64,000 nt of DNA. Source: Halorubellus sp. JP-L1. GTDB taxonomy: Archaea; Halobacteriota; Halobacteria; Halobacteriales; Natrialbaceae. A model generated the notes under the pieces. That model was not told where the DNA came from. It searched no databases and saw only the letters and a list, made by a program, of their open reading frames with translations. Positions 34,358 through 44,354 of this stretch are shown one piece after another. Location: contig NZ_JAAOIR010000005.1 in assembly GCF_011440375.1 (NCBI RefSeq), positions 124,001-188,000 on the forward strand. The letters run 5' to 3'. The position numbers and the translations under genes are program-made. Each line of letters begins with the position of its first letter. The stretch's first letter is position 1.

Positions 34358-37300
34358 ATGGAAACGACATCGCTGTCGGAGAGCCTCCGGGAGACCCTCG
34401 CACGCTTCGATGCGGGCGGCGCGCCGCGGACGACGCCGGAGGTGGCCGAAGACCTCGACCTCGGCCGACGGAGCACGTACGAACGCCTCGAGCGCCTCGC
34501 CGAGCGCGACCTGCTCGAGACCAAGAAGGTCGGCGCCAACGCGCGAGTGTGGTGGCAGCCGGTGGGGGCCAGTGCGAGCGACCGAGCGGGGCCGGAGTCG
34601 GGAACCACGCAGGACGACGCGGGTCGCGACGACGGGTCGACCCGGGAGACCGACGCCGCCGAGTTCCAGGCGCTCGTGGACGCCGTCGAGGAGTACGCCA
34701 TCTTCATGCTGGACGTCGACGGTCGCGTCCGGACCTGGAACCCCGGTGCCCGGTCGATCAAGGGGTACGAGGTGGTCGACGTCGTCGGCGAGCACTTCTC
34801 GACGTTCTACACCGAGGCGGACGTCGACGAGGGCGTCCCGGAGGCGAACCTCGAGGCGGCCGCCACCGAGGGCGAGACGGAGGACGAGGGCTGGCGCGTC
34901 CGGGCCGACGGCACGCGATTCTGGGCGAACGTCACCATCACCGCGATCCGCGACGACGAGGGCGACCTCCAGGGGTTCGCGAAGGTCACCCGCGACATGA
35001 CCGAACGCCACCGACACGAGGAGGAGCTACACCAGCAGCGGGACTTCACCCAGGAAATTCTCGAGACGGCTCCGGTCGGCGTCCTCGTCGTCGAACCGGA
35101 CGGGACGTTCGAGCCGATGAACAAACGAGCGAACGAACTCCTCGGCATCGACGAGGGCGGCCCGTACAACGTCGGTCACGTCCGCGTCTACGACGAGAAC
35201 GGGGCGCTACTCCTACCCGAGGAGCGGCCGTACGTCCACGCCTTCGAGACGGGCGAACCGGTTCGGGACGTACACCTGAGCGTTCCACTGCCCGAGGGCG
35301 GGCAGCGCTGGCTCTCCGCCAACGTCGAACCGTTGACGGTCGAGGACGGGAGCGTCGAGGAGGTCCTCGTCACCATCGAGGACGTGACCCAGCTCAAGGA
35401 GCAGACCGAGCGTCTCGAACGCCACCGCGACGACCTCGCGAGCGAACTCGACGAGGTGTTCGAGCGCATCGACGACGGGTTCTACGCGGTCGACGAGGCG
35501 TTCCGGTTCACGTACGTCAACGAACGCGCCGAGGAGTTGCTCCAGCACGACGAGGCGGAGCTCCTGGGCCGGAGCGTCTGGAGCGTGTTCCCCGACGCGA
35601 CGGAGACCCCCGCGTACGACGCGTTCCACACCGCCCTGGAGACCCAGGAACCGACCAGCTACGACGTCCACTTCGACGTCCTCGACTTCTGGGTCGAGGC
35701 CCACGTCTACCCCTCGGAGAACGGCCTGTCGGTGTACTTCCGGGACGTCACCGACCAGCGGGAACGCGAGAACGAACTCGAACTGTACGAGACCATCTTC
35801 TCGGAGGCCCGCGACGGCATCTACGTGCTCGACGACAGATTCTGCTTCTCCCGGGTCAACGACGCGTACGTGGAGATGACGGGCTACGACCGCGAGGAGC
35901 TCCTGGGCGCCCACAGCTCGCTCGTCGTCGACGAGGATGTCGTCCAGGACTCCGCGAGGTCGCTCCAGGAGGTCTTCCGGGGCGAGCGAGACAGCGCCAC
36001 CCTGGAGGCGGACATCCAGCGGGCCGACGGCGGGACGCTCCGCGCCGAGAGCAAGTTCACCGGGATGCCGAACGGGGACGGGGACGGCCACCGGAAGCTC
36101 GGTTTCGTCCGGGACGTCAGCGAGCGAGTGGCACGGGAGCGCGAACTCGAGGAGTCCCGTCGGCGCTACGAGACGATCGTCGACCACTTCCCGAATGGTG
36201 CCGTCGCGCTCGTGGACGAGAACCTCGACTACGTCACGGTCGGCGGCACGCCCCCGGGCGAGGGGAGCCTTGACCGAGACGAGCTACAGGGCGGTCACGT
36301 CGCGGACGTCCTGCCAGCGGAGCTCGCGGACCTCCTCGACCCGGCCTACGAGCGGGCCTTCGACGGCGAGTCGTCCCAGTTCGAGGCTACCATCGACGGG
36401 AGCGACTACCAGTTCCACGTCGTCCCGATCCGGGACGACGACGGCGTCGTGTTCTCCGCCATGGGAATGTCTCAAGACGTCACTGAGCGCAAGGCGTACG
36501 AGCGCGAACTCGAGGTCCGGATGCAACAGCAGCGCGCGACCGCGGACCTCGGCCAGGAGGCCATCGAGTCGAACGACCTCGACGACCTCTTCGAGCAGGC
36601 GGCGACCGTGGTCGCGGACGTGCTCGGCAACGATTACTGCAAGGTGCTCGACCTGGACGCGGACGCCGAGGAACTGCTGCTCCGGCAGGGCGTGGGCTGG
36701 CAGGACGGTGTCGTGGGCGCGGCGTCGGTCTCGGCGACAGAGGACGACTCGCAGGCGTCGTACACGCTGAGCATCGACGAACCGGTCGTCGTCGAGGACC
36801 TGGAGACGGAGACGCGATTCAGCGGCACGGACCTCCTGACGGACCACGACGTCAGTAGCGGGATCAGCGTCATCGTCGGAACGCGGGACGACCCGTGGGG
36901 GATCCTCGGCACGCACGACACCGACACGAAGCAGTTCACGCCCCACGACGTGGACTTCGTCCAGGCCGTCGCGAACATCCTCGCGACCGCCATCGAGCGC
37001 GACCGCCAGGAGCGCGCGCTCGCCCAGCAACGCGAGCAGCTCCAGGCGCTGAACAGCCTCAACGAGGTCGTCCAGGGCATCACGGACGCCGTCATCGACC
37101 AGTCCACGCGCGAGGAGATCGAGGCGACCGTCGTCGAGGGGCTGGCCGCCGTCGACTCGTTCTCGTTCGCGTGGATCGGCGACGCCGACAGCGCGACCCG
37201 AGAGGTGACCCCGCGGGCGCAGGCCGACGCCGGGGACTACCTCGAGGGGTTCACCATCTCCGTCGACCCCGACGACGACCTGAGCAGGGGCCCGACCGCA

Positions 37301-38239
37301 CAGGCGCTGCTCACCGGCGAGATGCAGGTCACCCAGGACGTCGCAGTGGACGACAGCCACGACCCGTGGCGCGAGCACGTCGACGCCTACGAGTTCCGGT
37401 CCTCGGCGGCGATACCGATCGTCCACGAGGAGACGACCTACGGCGTCCTGAACGTCTACGCCGACCGCCCCTTCGCCTTCGAGGACGCGGAACGGCGGGT
37501 CCTCGACCAGCTCGGGGAGGTCGTCGGCCACGCCATCGCCGCGGTCGACCGCAAGCGCGCGCTGATGAGCGACGAGGTCGTCGAACTCGAGTTCCGCATC
37601 GCGGACTTCTTCGGCGCGTTCGACATCGAGGACGCGGCCGACGGCCGGATCACACTCGACGAAGTGGTGCCCACGAGCGACGGAAACTACCTCGTCTACG
37701 GGACCGCAGCCGAGGAGGCACGGCCGCTGATCGATCGTCTCGTCGACGCGATCCCGCATTGGACGAGCGTCACGGACCGCGGCCAGTGGGGCGACACCTG
37801 CCGGTTCGAACTCCAGTTGACCGACTCGCCGGTGCTCTGGGCCATCGCCTCGAGCGGCGGGTACGTGGACGAGGCCGTCGTCGAGGACGGCGACTACCAC
37901 ATGACCATCCACCTGCCGCCGACCGTCGACACTCGCTCGGTCGCGGACACCGTCATGGACGCGTATCCAACCGCCGACCTCGTCGCCCAGCGCCAGCGCT
38001 CGCGGACCGCCGAGTCCGCAGGCCGACTGGAGCGTATGCTCGTCGAGGAGCTCACCGAGCGCCAGCGGGCCGCGCTCGAGTCGGCGTACCGGTCCGGCTT
38101 CTTCGAGTGGCCCCGGGAGAGCGACGGCCAGACCGTCGCCGAGTCGCTGGGCGTCTCACCGCCGACGTTCCACCAGCACCTCCGGAAGGCCGAACGGAAG
38201 GTGTTCGACGCGCTGTTGTCGGAGTCCGCCGCGACCTGA
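34358..38239 (+). CDS. Multi-PAS/GAF regulator with Bat-type HTH_10
   Basis: This is a 1,293-residue cytoplasmic sensor-regulator. In order it has an N-terminal winged helix (1-70), PAS domains at about 102-218, 227-345, 365-465, 477-588 and 601-710, and GAF domains at about 728-882 and 900-1065. A bacterio-opsin-activator-like domain (about 1075-1225) and a C-terminal HTH_10 (LTERQRAALESAYRSGFF to KAERKVFD) follow. There is no histidine kinase domain and no membrane helix. The ATG at 34358 is chosen; a GTG 15 bases earlier is possible. Ligands are unknown; redox, light or small-molecule sensing is plausible. Bat-type relatives activate bacteriorhodopsin or gas-vesicle-type genes. Confidence 0.9.
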   Translation: METTSLSESLRETLARFDAGGAPRTTPEVAEDLDLGRRSTYERLERLAERDLLETKKVGANARVWWQPVGASASDRAGPESGTTQDDAGRDDGSTRETDAAEFQALVDAVEEYAIFMLDVDGRVRTWNPGARSIKGYEVVDVVGEHFSTFYTEADVDEGVPEANLEAAATEGETEDEGWRVRADGTRFWANVTITAIRDDEGDLQGFAKVTRDMTERHRHEEELHQQRDFTQEILETAPVGVLVVEPDGTFEPMNKRANELLGIDEGGPYNVGHVRVYDENGALLLPEERPYVHAFETGEPVRDVHLSVPLPEGGQRWLSANVEPLTVEDGSVEEVLVTIEDVTQLKEQTERLERHRDDLASELDEVFERIDDGFYAVDEAFRFTYVNERAEELLQHDEAELLGRSVWSVFPDATETPAYDAFHTALETQEPTSYDVHFDVLDFWVEAHVYPSENGLSVYFRDVTDQRERENELELYETIFSEARDGIYVLDDRFCFSRVNDAYVEMTGYDREELLGAHSSLVVDEDVVQDSARSLQEVFRGERDSATLEADIQRADGGTLRAESKFTGMPNGDGDGHRKLGFVRDVSERVARERELEESRRRYETIVDHFPNGAVALVDENLDYVTVGGTPPGEGSLDRDELQGGHVADVLPAELADLLDPAYERAFDGESSQFEATIDGSDYQFHVVPIRDDDGVVFSAMGMSQDVTERKAYERELEVRMQQQRATADLGQEAIESNDLDDLFEQAATVVADVLGNDYCKVLDLDADAEELLLRQGVGWQDGVVGAASVSATEDDSQASYTLSIDEPVVVEDLETETRFSGTDLLTDHDVSSGISVIVGTRDDPWGILGTHDTDTKQFTPHDVDFVQAVANILATAIERDRQERALAQQREQLQALNSLNEVVQGITDAVIDQSTREEIEATVVEGLAAVDSFSFAWIGDADSATREVTPRAQADAGDYLEGFTISVDPDDDLSRGPTAQALLTGEMQVTQDVAVDDSHDPWREHVDAYEFRSSAAIPIVHEETTYGVLNVYADRPFAFEDAERRVLDQLGEVVGHAIAAVDRKRALMSDEVVELEFRIADFFGAFDIEDAADGRITLDEVVPTSDGNYLVYGTAAEEARPLIDRLVDAIPHWTSVTDRGQWGDTCRFELQLTDSPVLWAIASSGGYVDEAVVEDGDYHMTIHLPPTVDTRSVADTVMDAYPTADLVAQRQRSRTAESAGRLERMLVEELTERQRAALESAYRSGFFEWPRESDGQTVAESLGVSPPTFHQHLRKAERKVFDALLSESAAT

Positions 38240-38288
38240 CCGGCCGCGACCAAGCTCTCGGGGGACCGACCGCCAGTCCGCGGGTTCG

Positions 38289-39707
38289 TCACCCGCTGAC
38301 GCTGTCTGCCGCGGTCTCGGCGGCGCGGTCGAGCATGCCGTGACTCGTCTGGTACCGGTAGTACGCCGCCAGGCCGAGCGCGACTGCGACGTTCGAGAGC
38401 GTCACCGCCCAGAAGACGGCGATGGCGCCGCCGCCGAGGAGGACGCCGCCGACGACCGCGATCGGGAGGCGGACGCCCCAGTTCTGGGCGAGGCTCGCGA
38501 CGAGGCTCGTTCGCGTCCGCCGCGCCGCGTTGAACCCGCCCTGGAGGAGGTAGGAGGCGCCGATCGCCCAGTAGCCGACCGCGAGGATCTGGAGGTACGC
38601 GACCGTGAACCGCAAGGCGTCCCCGGAGACGCCGGGGATGAACAGTTTCGCGAGGAGTTCGGGCACGAACCACTGGACGACGCCGACGCCGCCGAGGCCG
38701 ACGACCGCGATCGCGACCCCGACCCACGTCGTCTCCTTCGCTCGCGAGGGGTTGCCGGCGCCGAGGTTCTGGCCGACGACGCTCTGGGCGGCCTGCTGGA
38801 GGCCGCTCGCGGGAATCCACGCGATCGCGGAGACGCGCACGCCGATGGTGTACGCCGCCATCGCCGCGCCGCCGCCGGCGTAGAAGACGAGCGCGACCAT
38901 CGCGACCTTCACGCCGTCCTTCGACACGCGCTGTACGGAGTTCGGGTAGCCGACGTCGACGAGTTCGCGCCACGCGCCCGCGTCGAACGCGAGGTCTTCG
39001 CGGGAGAGCGTGAACGTGTCCCGGAGGCCGAGGGCGAACGCGACGACGAGCGCCATCCCGGCTGCGTACCCGATCGCGGTCGCGAGCGCCGCGCCCTGCA
39101 CGCCGTAGGCGGGGACGCCGATGGCGTCCCACCCGAAGATGAGGACGGGGTCGAGCGCGAGGTTCACCGCGACCGCGACGACGTTCACGTACAGCGCGGC
39201 GCGGGAGTCGCCCCAGCCGACGAACGCGCCCTCGAGCGTGTCCGAGATCGCGATGAACGGCACCGCGAGCGCGTACGTGACGAGGTAGATGCTCGCCATG
39301 GTCGCGATGCCGTCGGTCGGGTTCAGGAACGAGACGGCGGTCTCGACGAGCCACGGCCCGGCGAGCACGACGACGGCGAGGACGGGGACGGCGACCGCGA
39401 GTGCGAGCGCGACGCCGTTCGCGGCGACCGTGCGCGCGCCGGCGTCGTCGTCCGCGCCGACGCGCTGGCTGACGACGACCTGCGTGCCGACGAACGGCAT
39501 CACGATGACGGCGAGCATCACGCTCGTCAGCGGGTAGACGAACCCGACCGCGGCGACGGCGGTCTCGCCGACGCGACCGAGGAAGAGCGCGTCGACCAGC
39601 AACTGGGCGAACTGGACGACGTTCTGGAGGACTAGCGGCGTCGCGAGGAGGAGGAGCGAGCGCGGGATCGACCCGTCCGTGATCTCCTCGCGGGAGACGT
39701 CGAGCAT
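38289..39707 (-). CDS. MATE family efflux transporter
   Basis: This 472-residue membrane protein has twelve helices in two homologous halves. The first half begins SLLLLATPLVLQNVVQFAQLLVDALFLGRVG, the MATE opening pattern; the second-half motif is around GLQQAAQSVVGQNLGAG. Drug or metabolite export coupled to Na+ or H+ is expected. ATG 39707 is preferred; a TTG 12 bases upstream in frame would add MPKA. The start codon lies inside an inverted repeat, described separately. It is convergent with the PAS/GAF regulator. Confidence 0.93.
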   Translation of the reverse strand: MLDVSREEITDGSIPRSLLLLATPLVLQNVVQFAQLLVDALFLGRVGETAVAAVGFVYPLTSVMLAVIVMPFVGTQVVVSQRVGADDDAGARTVAANGVALALAVAVPVLAVVVLAGPWLVETAVSFLNPTDGIATMASIYLVTYALAVPFIAISDTLEGAFVGWGDSRAALYVNVVAVAVNLALDPVLIFGWDAIGVPAYGVQGAALATAIGYAAGMALVVAFALGLRDTFTLSREDLAFDAGAWRELVDVGYPNSVQRVSKDGVKVAMVALVFYAGGGAAMAAYTIGVRVSAIAWIPASGLQQAAQSVVGQNLGAGNPSRAKETTWVGVAIAVVGLGGVGVVQWFVPELLAKLFIPGVSGDALRFTVAYLQILAVGYWAIGASYLLQGGFNAARRTRTSLVASLAQNWGVRLPIAVVGGVLLGGGAIAVFWAVTLSNVAVALGLAAYYRYQTSHGMLDRAAETAADSVSG

Positions 39708-39721
39708 TGCCTTTGGCAATG
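39705..39721. promoter_or_regulatory. Inverted repeat over the MATE start codon
   Basis: CATTGCC (39705-39711) and GGCAATG (39715-39721) form a perfect 7-bp inverted repeat with a TTT spacer. The left arm is the complement of the start ATG. A TATA-like AATTTAG lies about 25 bp upstream on the minus strand, so the repeat sits at or just after the transcription start. It suits a repressor operator or an mRNA hairpin hiding the start. Confidence 0.55.
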
Positions 39722-39884
39722 TCGCGCACAGGACGCACTAAATTCTATCGGAAATAGCGGCTGGCTCTTGACATGGCCGGGTCGTACTCGACACGCGGAC
39801 CCGTCGCGCTGGCCTCACCGCGTGCACTCGGTCGGCCGCGATCGAACCCCACGCTTTAACCCAATCCGCGCCGCAGTTCCGGGC

Positions 39885-40829
39885 ATGAGTCGCTCGCGGA
39901 AGCCCGACTGGCTCAAGATGCGGCCGCCGTCGGGCCGTGAGTTCACGGACATCAAGCGGACCCTCCGAGAGCACGACCTGAACACGGTCTGCGAGGAGGC
40001 GAACTGCCCGAACCTCGGGGAGTGCTGGAGCGGCCGGAACGGGTCCGGAGAGGGCGGCACCGCGACGTTCATGCTGATGGGCCATCGCTGCTCGCGCACC
40101 TGCAACTTCTGCGACGTCGAGACCGGCGGGATGGAGCCGCTGGACCCCGACGAGCCCGCGAACGTCGCCGACGCCATCGCCGAGATCGGCCTGGACTACG
40201 TCGTCCTCACTTCGGTCGACCGGGACGACCTCCCCGACCAGGGCGCCGCGCACTTCGCGGAGACCATCCGCGAGATCAAGCGCCGCCACCCCGGCATCCT
40301 CGTGGAGGTCCTCACGCCGGACTTCCAGGGCGACCCCGACCTCGTCCGGAAGATCATCGACGCCGAGCCGGACGTGTTCGCGCACAACGTCGAGACCGTT
40401 TCCCGCCTCCAGCATCCCGTCCGCGACCGACGCGCGGGCTACGAGCAGTCCCTGTCGGTCCTCGAGCAAGTGAACCGCGAGTCAGACATCTACACGAAGA
40501 CGAGCCTGATGCTCGGCGTCGGCGAGTACCACCACGAGATCTACCAGACGCTGAAGGACCTCCGCGAGATCGACCTGGACGTCGTCACGCTCGGCCAGTA
40601 CCTCCAGCCCAGCAGGACGCACCTGGACGTCGAGCAGTACGTGACGCCCGACGAGTTCGACACGTGGCGGCGCGTCGCCGAGGACGAACTCGACTTCCTC
40701 TACTGTGCGAGCGGTCCGATGGTGCGCTCGTCGTACAAGGCCGGCGAGCTGTTCGTCGACGCGGTGCTTCGGGACGGCAAATCGGTCGAGGAAGCCAGGG
40801 AGCAGGCGCGTCGAGTCGCCTCGGACTGA
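39885..40829 (+). CDS. lipA: Lipoyl synthase
   Basis: This 314-residue radical SAM enzyme inserts two sulfurs into protein-bound octanoyl groups. It has the auxiliary cluster motif CEEANCPNLGEC (C36, C41, C47), the radical SAM motif CSRTCNFC (C69, C73, C76) and the C-terminal RSSYKAGE with the serine that ligates the auxiliary cluster. Length is normal. It lies 3.4 kb upstream of the E1alpha-E1beta-E2 operon, whose E2 lipoyl domain is its probable target. No octanoyl- or lipoyl-transferase gene is in the window, so that step must be elsewhere. The ATG at 39885 starts at the conserved N-terminus. Confidence 0.96.
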   Translation: MSRSRKPDWLKMRPPSGREFTDIKRTLREHDLNTVCEEANCPNLGECWSGRNGSGEGGTATFMLMGHRCSRTCNFCDVETGGMEPLDPDEPANVADAIAEIGLDYVVLTSVDRDDLPDQGAAHFAETIREIKRRHPGILVEVLTPDFQGDPDLVRKIIDAEPDVFAHNVETVSRLQHPVRDRRAGYEQSLSVLEQVNRESDIYTKTSLMLGVGEYHHEIYQTLKDLREIDLDVVTLGQYLQPSRTHLDVEQYVTPDEFDTWRRVAEDELDFLYCASGPMVRSSYKAGELFVDAVLRDGKSVEEAREQARRVASD

Positions 40830-40912
40830 TTCTCGCACGGCGAGCGTCGGTCGTTCGATTGCACCGGTCGTGCGGTCGCATCGGCCGTGGCTCGCGTCGG
40901 TCCGTCGTCGCG

Positions 40913-42850
40913 TCACTGCGTTCGCGGGAGGTCGACGACGAACGCGGTGCCGCCGAGGTCGTCGGCGTCCGCGATGGTGACGTCGCCGCCGAACTGATCG
41001 ACGAGGTTGTCGACGAGGTAGAGGCCGAGGCCGGTGCCGTCGGACGCGAGCCCCTTCTCGCCGCGACCGAAGATTCGAGCGCGCTGGGTCTCTGGGATGC
41101 CGGGGCCGTCGTCGGCGACGCGGACGCGGACGCGGTCTGCGGTGACGGTCGCGGTGACGTCGACCGTTGGATGCTCGTCGTCGTTGTGTTGGACGGCGTT
41201 GTTGACGAGGTTCGTGAACACGGACCCGAGGGTCTCGTTCGCGTCGACGAACACGGGTTCGTCGAACGTCGGCGGATGAATGGTGGCGTGCGCGAACCGC
41301 GCCTGGGCCTTCGAGACGGCTTCCTCGAGGGCGGTGTCGAGCCGGATCCGCTTGAGTTCGAGGTCCTCGTCGATGACGAGCGCCTCCGCGATGTCGCGTG
41401 CGACGAGCGTCAGGTCCTCGATGTGGCGGTTCGCGGCGAGCACGGTCTCCAGGTGCTCGCGGGCGGGGTCGTCGTCGTCGAGTTCGTCCGCGAGCTGTTC
41501 GCCCCAGCCGAGCGCGATCGCGACGTCGTTCTGGATGTCGTGCCGGAGCAGGCGGTTCAGGACGGTGAGCTGGTCGTACTGCTCGCGGATGCGGCGCTCG
41601 AGCGAGACGCGGTCGGTGACGTCGTAGAGCAAGAACAGTCGGCCGCGCTGTCGGCCACGGGCGTCCGTCACCGATCGGATGCGCGCCTCGAACCGCTCGT
41701 CGGTCGCGGGTACCGCGCCGCCGTCCGTCGTCGGTTCCGGGCCGTCGTCCGGAGCGGTATCGGCATCGGCGGCGTCGGCGGCGTCGGCGGTGTCGGCGGC
41801 GGTAACGTCGGTGTCGTCGTCGGCGGTAGCGTCGGTGTCGGCGGCGGTAGCGTCGGTGTCGTCGTCGGCCGCGACGGCGTCGGGCGTTTCGGGTTCGTCG
41901 ACGACTGCGATGACGTCGCCGTCCGCGACGTCCGCGAGCGCTTCGTCGAACGTCGCGCGGACTGCCCGTGCCGCCGACGCACCCACGAGCCCGTCCCTCG
42001 TGGGGGCGACGAGGAGGCTCGTGGCGGCCGTGTTCGCCTGCACGATCCGGTCCTGTGGGTCGACGACGAACACGGCCTCGGGGAGCTGGTCGATGAGCGA
42101 CTGCGGGTCGACGGGGACGACCGCGAGGAGGTCGCGGCGGTAGAGCGCGAACGCGACCGCGAACCACGTGACGGCGAACGTCGGCGGCACGAGGTCGATC
42201 GGATAGTTCGGGACGAGGAGGACGTTCGCGGCCCCCGCGACCATCGGGACGACGACCGCGAGACACAGCAGGCGACCCTGCCGCCTGTACATCCCGGTCG
42301 AGCGCAGCCAGAGCACGAGGAACTGGCTGGCGGCGAGCGCCGCAAGTGCGAGCGCGTACGCGGTGTCCACGTAGAACCAGGGGCCGGCGTCGTACGCAAG
42401 CGCCGTGCGGCCGACGGTCGACCAGCCGACGACCGGGAGCGTCGCCTGCCAGGGGACGGCGGTGAGGTCGCCGAAGTAGAGTCCGACACCGGCGACGGGT
42501 TCCGCGAGGACGAGCGCGACCGTGACCGTCGGGACGACCGCGAGCGCGGCGATGAACCGCCGCGTCACGTACCGGTTCGCGCCCGTGTACTCGAGCGAGA
42601 ACACGAGCACTGCGGGGCCGATCAGTTCGAACGGAACGGTCTGTGCGACGAAGAACGCGTACTTGACGTCCGTGGTCGTGGCGAGGAGTTCCGCGACGTC
42701 GAAGGCGGTGTATCCCGCCGCGCCGACGAGGGCGACTGCGAGCGCGGTCGCACCCGGCTTGTCGGGGTGGGTTCGCCTGAGGGCGACGGTGACCCAACAC
42801 AACCCGACGATGACGGGTGCGAGCAGTGCGGCGTAGAGACCGACCAGCAC
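40913..42850 (-). CDS. Membrane histidine kinase (7TM-PAS-HisKA-HATPase)
   Basis: This 645-residue sensor has seven N-terminal transmembrane helices (within 1-225) of the type found in haloarchaeal histidine kinases. A PAS domain starts near IDQLPEAVFVVD. An acidic low-complexity insertion (about 325-370) with DTDATA-like repeats interrupts it. The phosphoacceptor His is in LLRHDIQNDVAI, and the HATPase has N in FTNLVNNAVQHN and glycine boxes DDGPGIP and GTGLGLYLVDN. No response regulator gene is adjacent; signal unknown. It is convergent with lipA. Confidence 0.92.
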   Translation of the reverse strand: MLVGLYAALLAPVIVGLCWVTVALRRTHPDKPGATALAVALVGAAGYTAFDVAELLATTTDVKYAFFVAQTVPFELIGPAVLVFSLEYTGANRYVTRRFIAALAVVPTVTVALVLAEPVAGVGLYFGDLTAVPWQATLPVVGWSTVGRTALAYDAGPWFYVDTAYALALAALAASQFLVLWLRSTGMYRRQGRLLCLAVVVPMVAGAANVLLVPNYPIDLVPPTFAVTWFAVAFALYRRDLLAVVPVDPQSLIDQLPEAVFVVDPQDRIVQANTAATSLLVAPTRDGLVGASAARAVRATFDEALADVADGDVIAVVDEPETPDAVAADDDTDATAADTDATADDDTDVTAADTADAADAADADTAPDDGPEPTTDGGAVPATDERFEARIRSVTDARGRQRGRLFLLYDVTDRVSLERRIREQYDQLTVLNRLLRHDIQNDVAIALGWGEQLADELDDDDPAREHLETVLAANRHIEDLTLVARDIAEALVIDEDLELKRIRLDTALEEAVSKAQARFAHATIHPPTFDEPVFVDANETLGSVFTNLVNNAVQHNDDEHPTVDVTATVTADRVRVRVADDGPGIPETQRARIFGRGEKGLASDGTGLGLYLVDNLVDQFGGDVTIADADDLGGTAFVVDLPRTQ

Positions 42851-43243
42851 GATACCGTCGTTGCGTCGCGGCGAGGAATAACGGTTCTGGCATCTCCGTC
42901 GCCGACCGGCCCGCTCGTGGCGCGCGCGAGCGTTCGGTCGAGCCGCGACGTCACGTGTGGAATGCCAACGTGTATCGTCCTCTCTGGCGGTGATTTTCGG
43001 CGTCTTACGCGCCGGTAGGCGTCCACTGCTCCCGCCCGTTCGTCCAGAATCTCGGTAGAAAACCGTGAGGAACGTTCGATGCGTTCGATACCACGGAAGA
43101 AAACTGAAAGGTTACAGTTATCGGCGGTATTCTCGGACGTTCAATGCGAGGGCGTGGCAAGAATACACTTGATAGTAACGTTTTTACGAAAATCATATAA
43201 CGCGAGCAAGAGACGTATCACTCATGCGAAGGTGCGTTTTCCC
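42851..43243. promoter_or_regulatory. Intergenic promoter region upstream of the 2-oxoacid dehydrogenase operon
   Basis: This 393-bp stretch between the divergent kinase gene and the E1alpha gene has no gene I can support. From about 43060 it becomes AT-rich. CATATAAC at about 43194-43201 is a good TATA candidate, placing transcription start near 43222-43228, about 20 bases before the GTG start. An ATG at 43224 is out of frame with E1alpha. Confidence 0.5.
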
Positions 43244-44353
43244 GTGAGCACGCTAGAACGAAACCCTCGAGACCGCGTACAGGTACTCGACGACAGCGGT
43301 CGAGTGCTCGACGACGCGGAGGTGCCGGACCTCTCCGACGACGAGCTCCTCGAGATGTACGAGCAGATGAAGCTCGCGCGGCACTTCGACCAGCGTGCCG
43401 TCTCCCTCCAGCGACAGGGACGCATGGGAACGTACCCACCCCTGTCCGGCCAGGAGGGCGCGCAGGTCGCGAGCGCGCACGCACTCGATCAGGACGACTG
43501 GATGTTCCCCAGTTACCGCGAGCACGGCGCCGCACTCGTCCGCGGGTTCGGCCTGAAGCGCACGCTCCTGTACTGGATGGGCCACGAACGCGGGAACGCC
43601 ATCCCCGAGGACGTCAACCTGTTCACGGTCGCGGTGCCCATCGCGACCCAGATCCCGCACGCCACCGGCGCGGCGTGGGCGTCGCGCCTGAAGGGCGAAG
43701 AGAATGCGTTCCTCTGTTACTTCGGCGACGGCGCCACCTCGGAGGGCGACTTCCACGAGGGCCTGAACTTCGCGGGCGTGTTCGACGCGCCGGCGGTGTT
43801 CTTCTGCAACAACAACCAGTGGGCGATCTCGGTGCCCCGCGAGAAGCAGACGGCGAGCGAGACGCTCGCCCAGAAGGCCCAGGCGTACGGGTTCGAGGGC
43901 GTGCAGGTCGACGGCATGGACCCGCTGGCGGTGTACAAGGTCACGAAGGAGGCCGTCGAGAAGGCGAAAGCGCCCGGGGAGGACGAGCTCCGGCCGACGC
44001 TCATCGAGGCGGTCCAGTACCGGTTCGGTGCGCACACGACCGCGGACGACCCCTCCGTCTACCGGGACGACGACGAGGTCGAACGCTGGAAGCAGAAGGA
44101 CCCGATCCCGCGGATGGAGACGTTCCTCCGCGAACGCGGAACGCTCGACGACGACCTCGAAGAAGAGATTACCGCGCGCGTCGAGGACGACGTCGCCGAA
44201 GCGATTGCCGCGGCCGAAGAGGTCGAGCGTCCAGAGCCCGTAGAGATGTTCAACCACGTGTACGCCGACATGCCCGAGCGACTCCACGAGCAACTGGAGT
44301 GGTTCAACGAGGTGCGCGAGGAGTTCGGCGACGACGCCCTACTGGAGGACTAA
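43244..44353 (+). CDS. pdhA: 2-oxoacid (pyruvate) dehydrogenase E1 alpha subunit
   Basis: This 369-residue thiamine-diphosphate enzyme subunit decarboxylates the 2-oxoacid and passes the acyl group to the E2 lipoyl arm. The thiamine motif runs from [16 protein letters not shown] to [10 protein letters not shown]. The start is the GTG at 43244, giving [19 protein letters not shown], as in Haloferax; the in-frame upstream sequence is AT-rich and not protein-like. Its stop is 1 base from the E1beta ATG (TAACATG). In haloarchaea the physiological substrate is debated, because pyruvate is normally oxidised by a ferredoxin oxidoreductase; branched-chain 2-oxoacids are possible. Confidence 0.94.
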   Translation: MSTLERNPRDRVQVLDDSGRVLDDAEVPDLSDDELLEMYEQMKLARHFDQRAVSLQRQGRMGTYPPLSGQEGAQVASAHALDQDDWMFPSYREHGAALVRGFGLKRTLLYWMGHERGNAIPEDVNLFTVAVPIATQIPHATGAAWASRLKGEENAFLCYFGDGATSEGDFHEGLNFAGVFDAPAVFFCNNNQWAISVPREKQTASETLAQKAQAYGFEGVQVDGMDPLAVYKVTKEAVEKAKAPGEDELRPTLIEAVQYRFGAHTTADDPSVYRDDDEVERWKQKDPIPRMETFLRERGTLDDDLEEEITARVEDDVAEAIAAAEEVERPEPVEMFNHVYADMPERLHEQLEWFNEVREEFGDDALLED

Positions 44354-44354
44354 C

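Noticed and set aside
43079-43243. N-terminal extension of E1alpha to an ATG at 43079
   Set aside because: The stretch is AT-rich promoter DNA; the GTG at 43244 gives the conserved haloarchaeal N-terminus.
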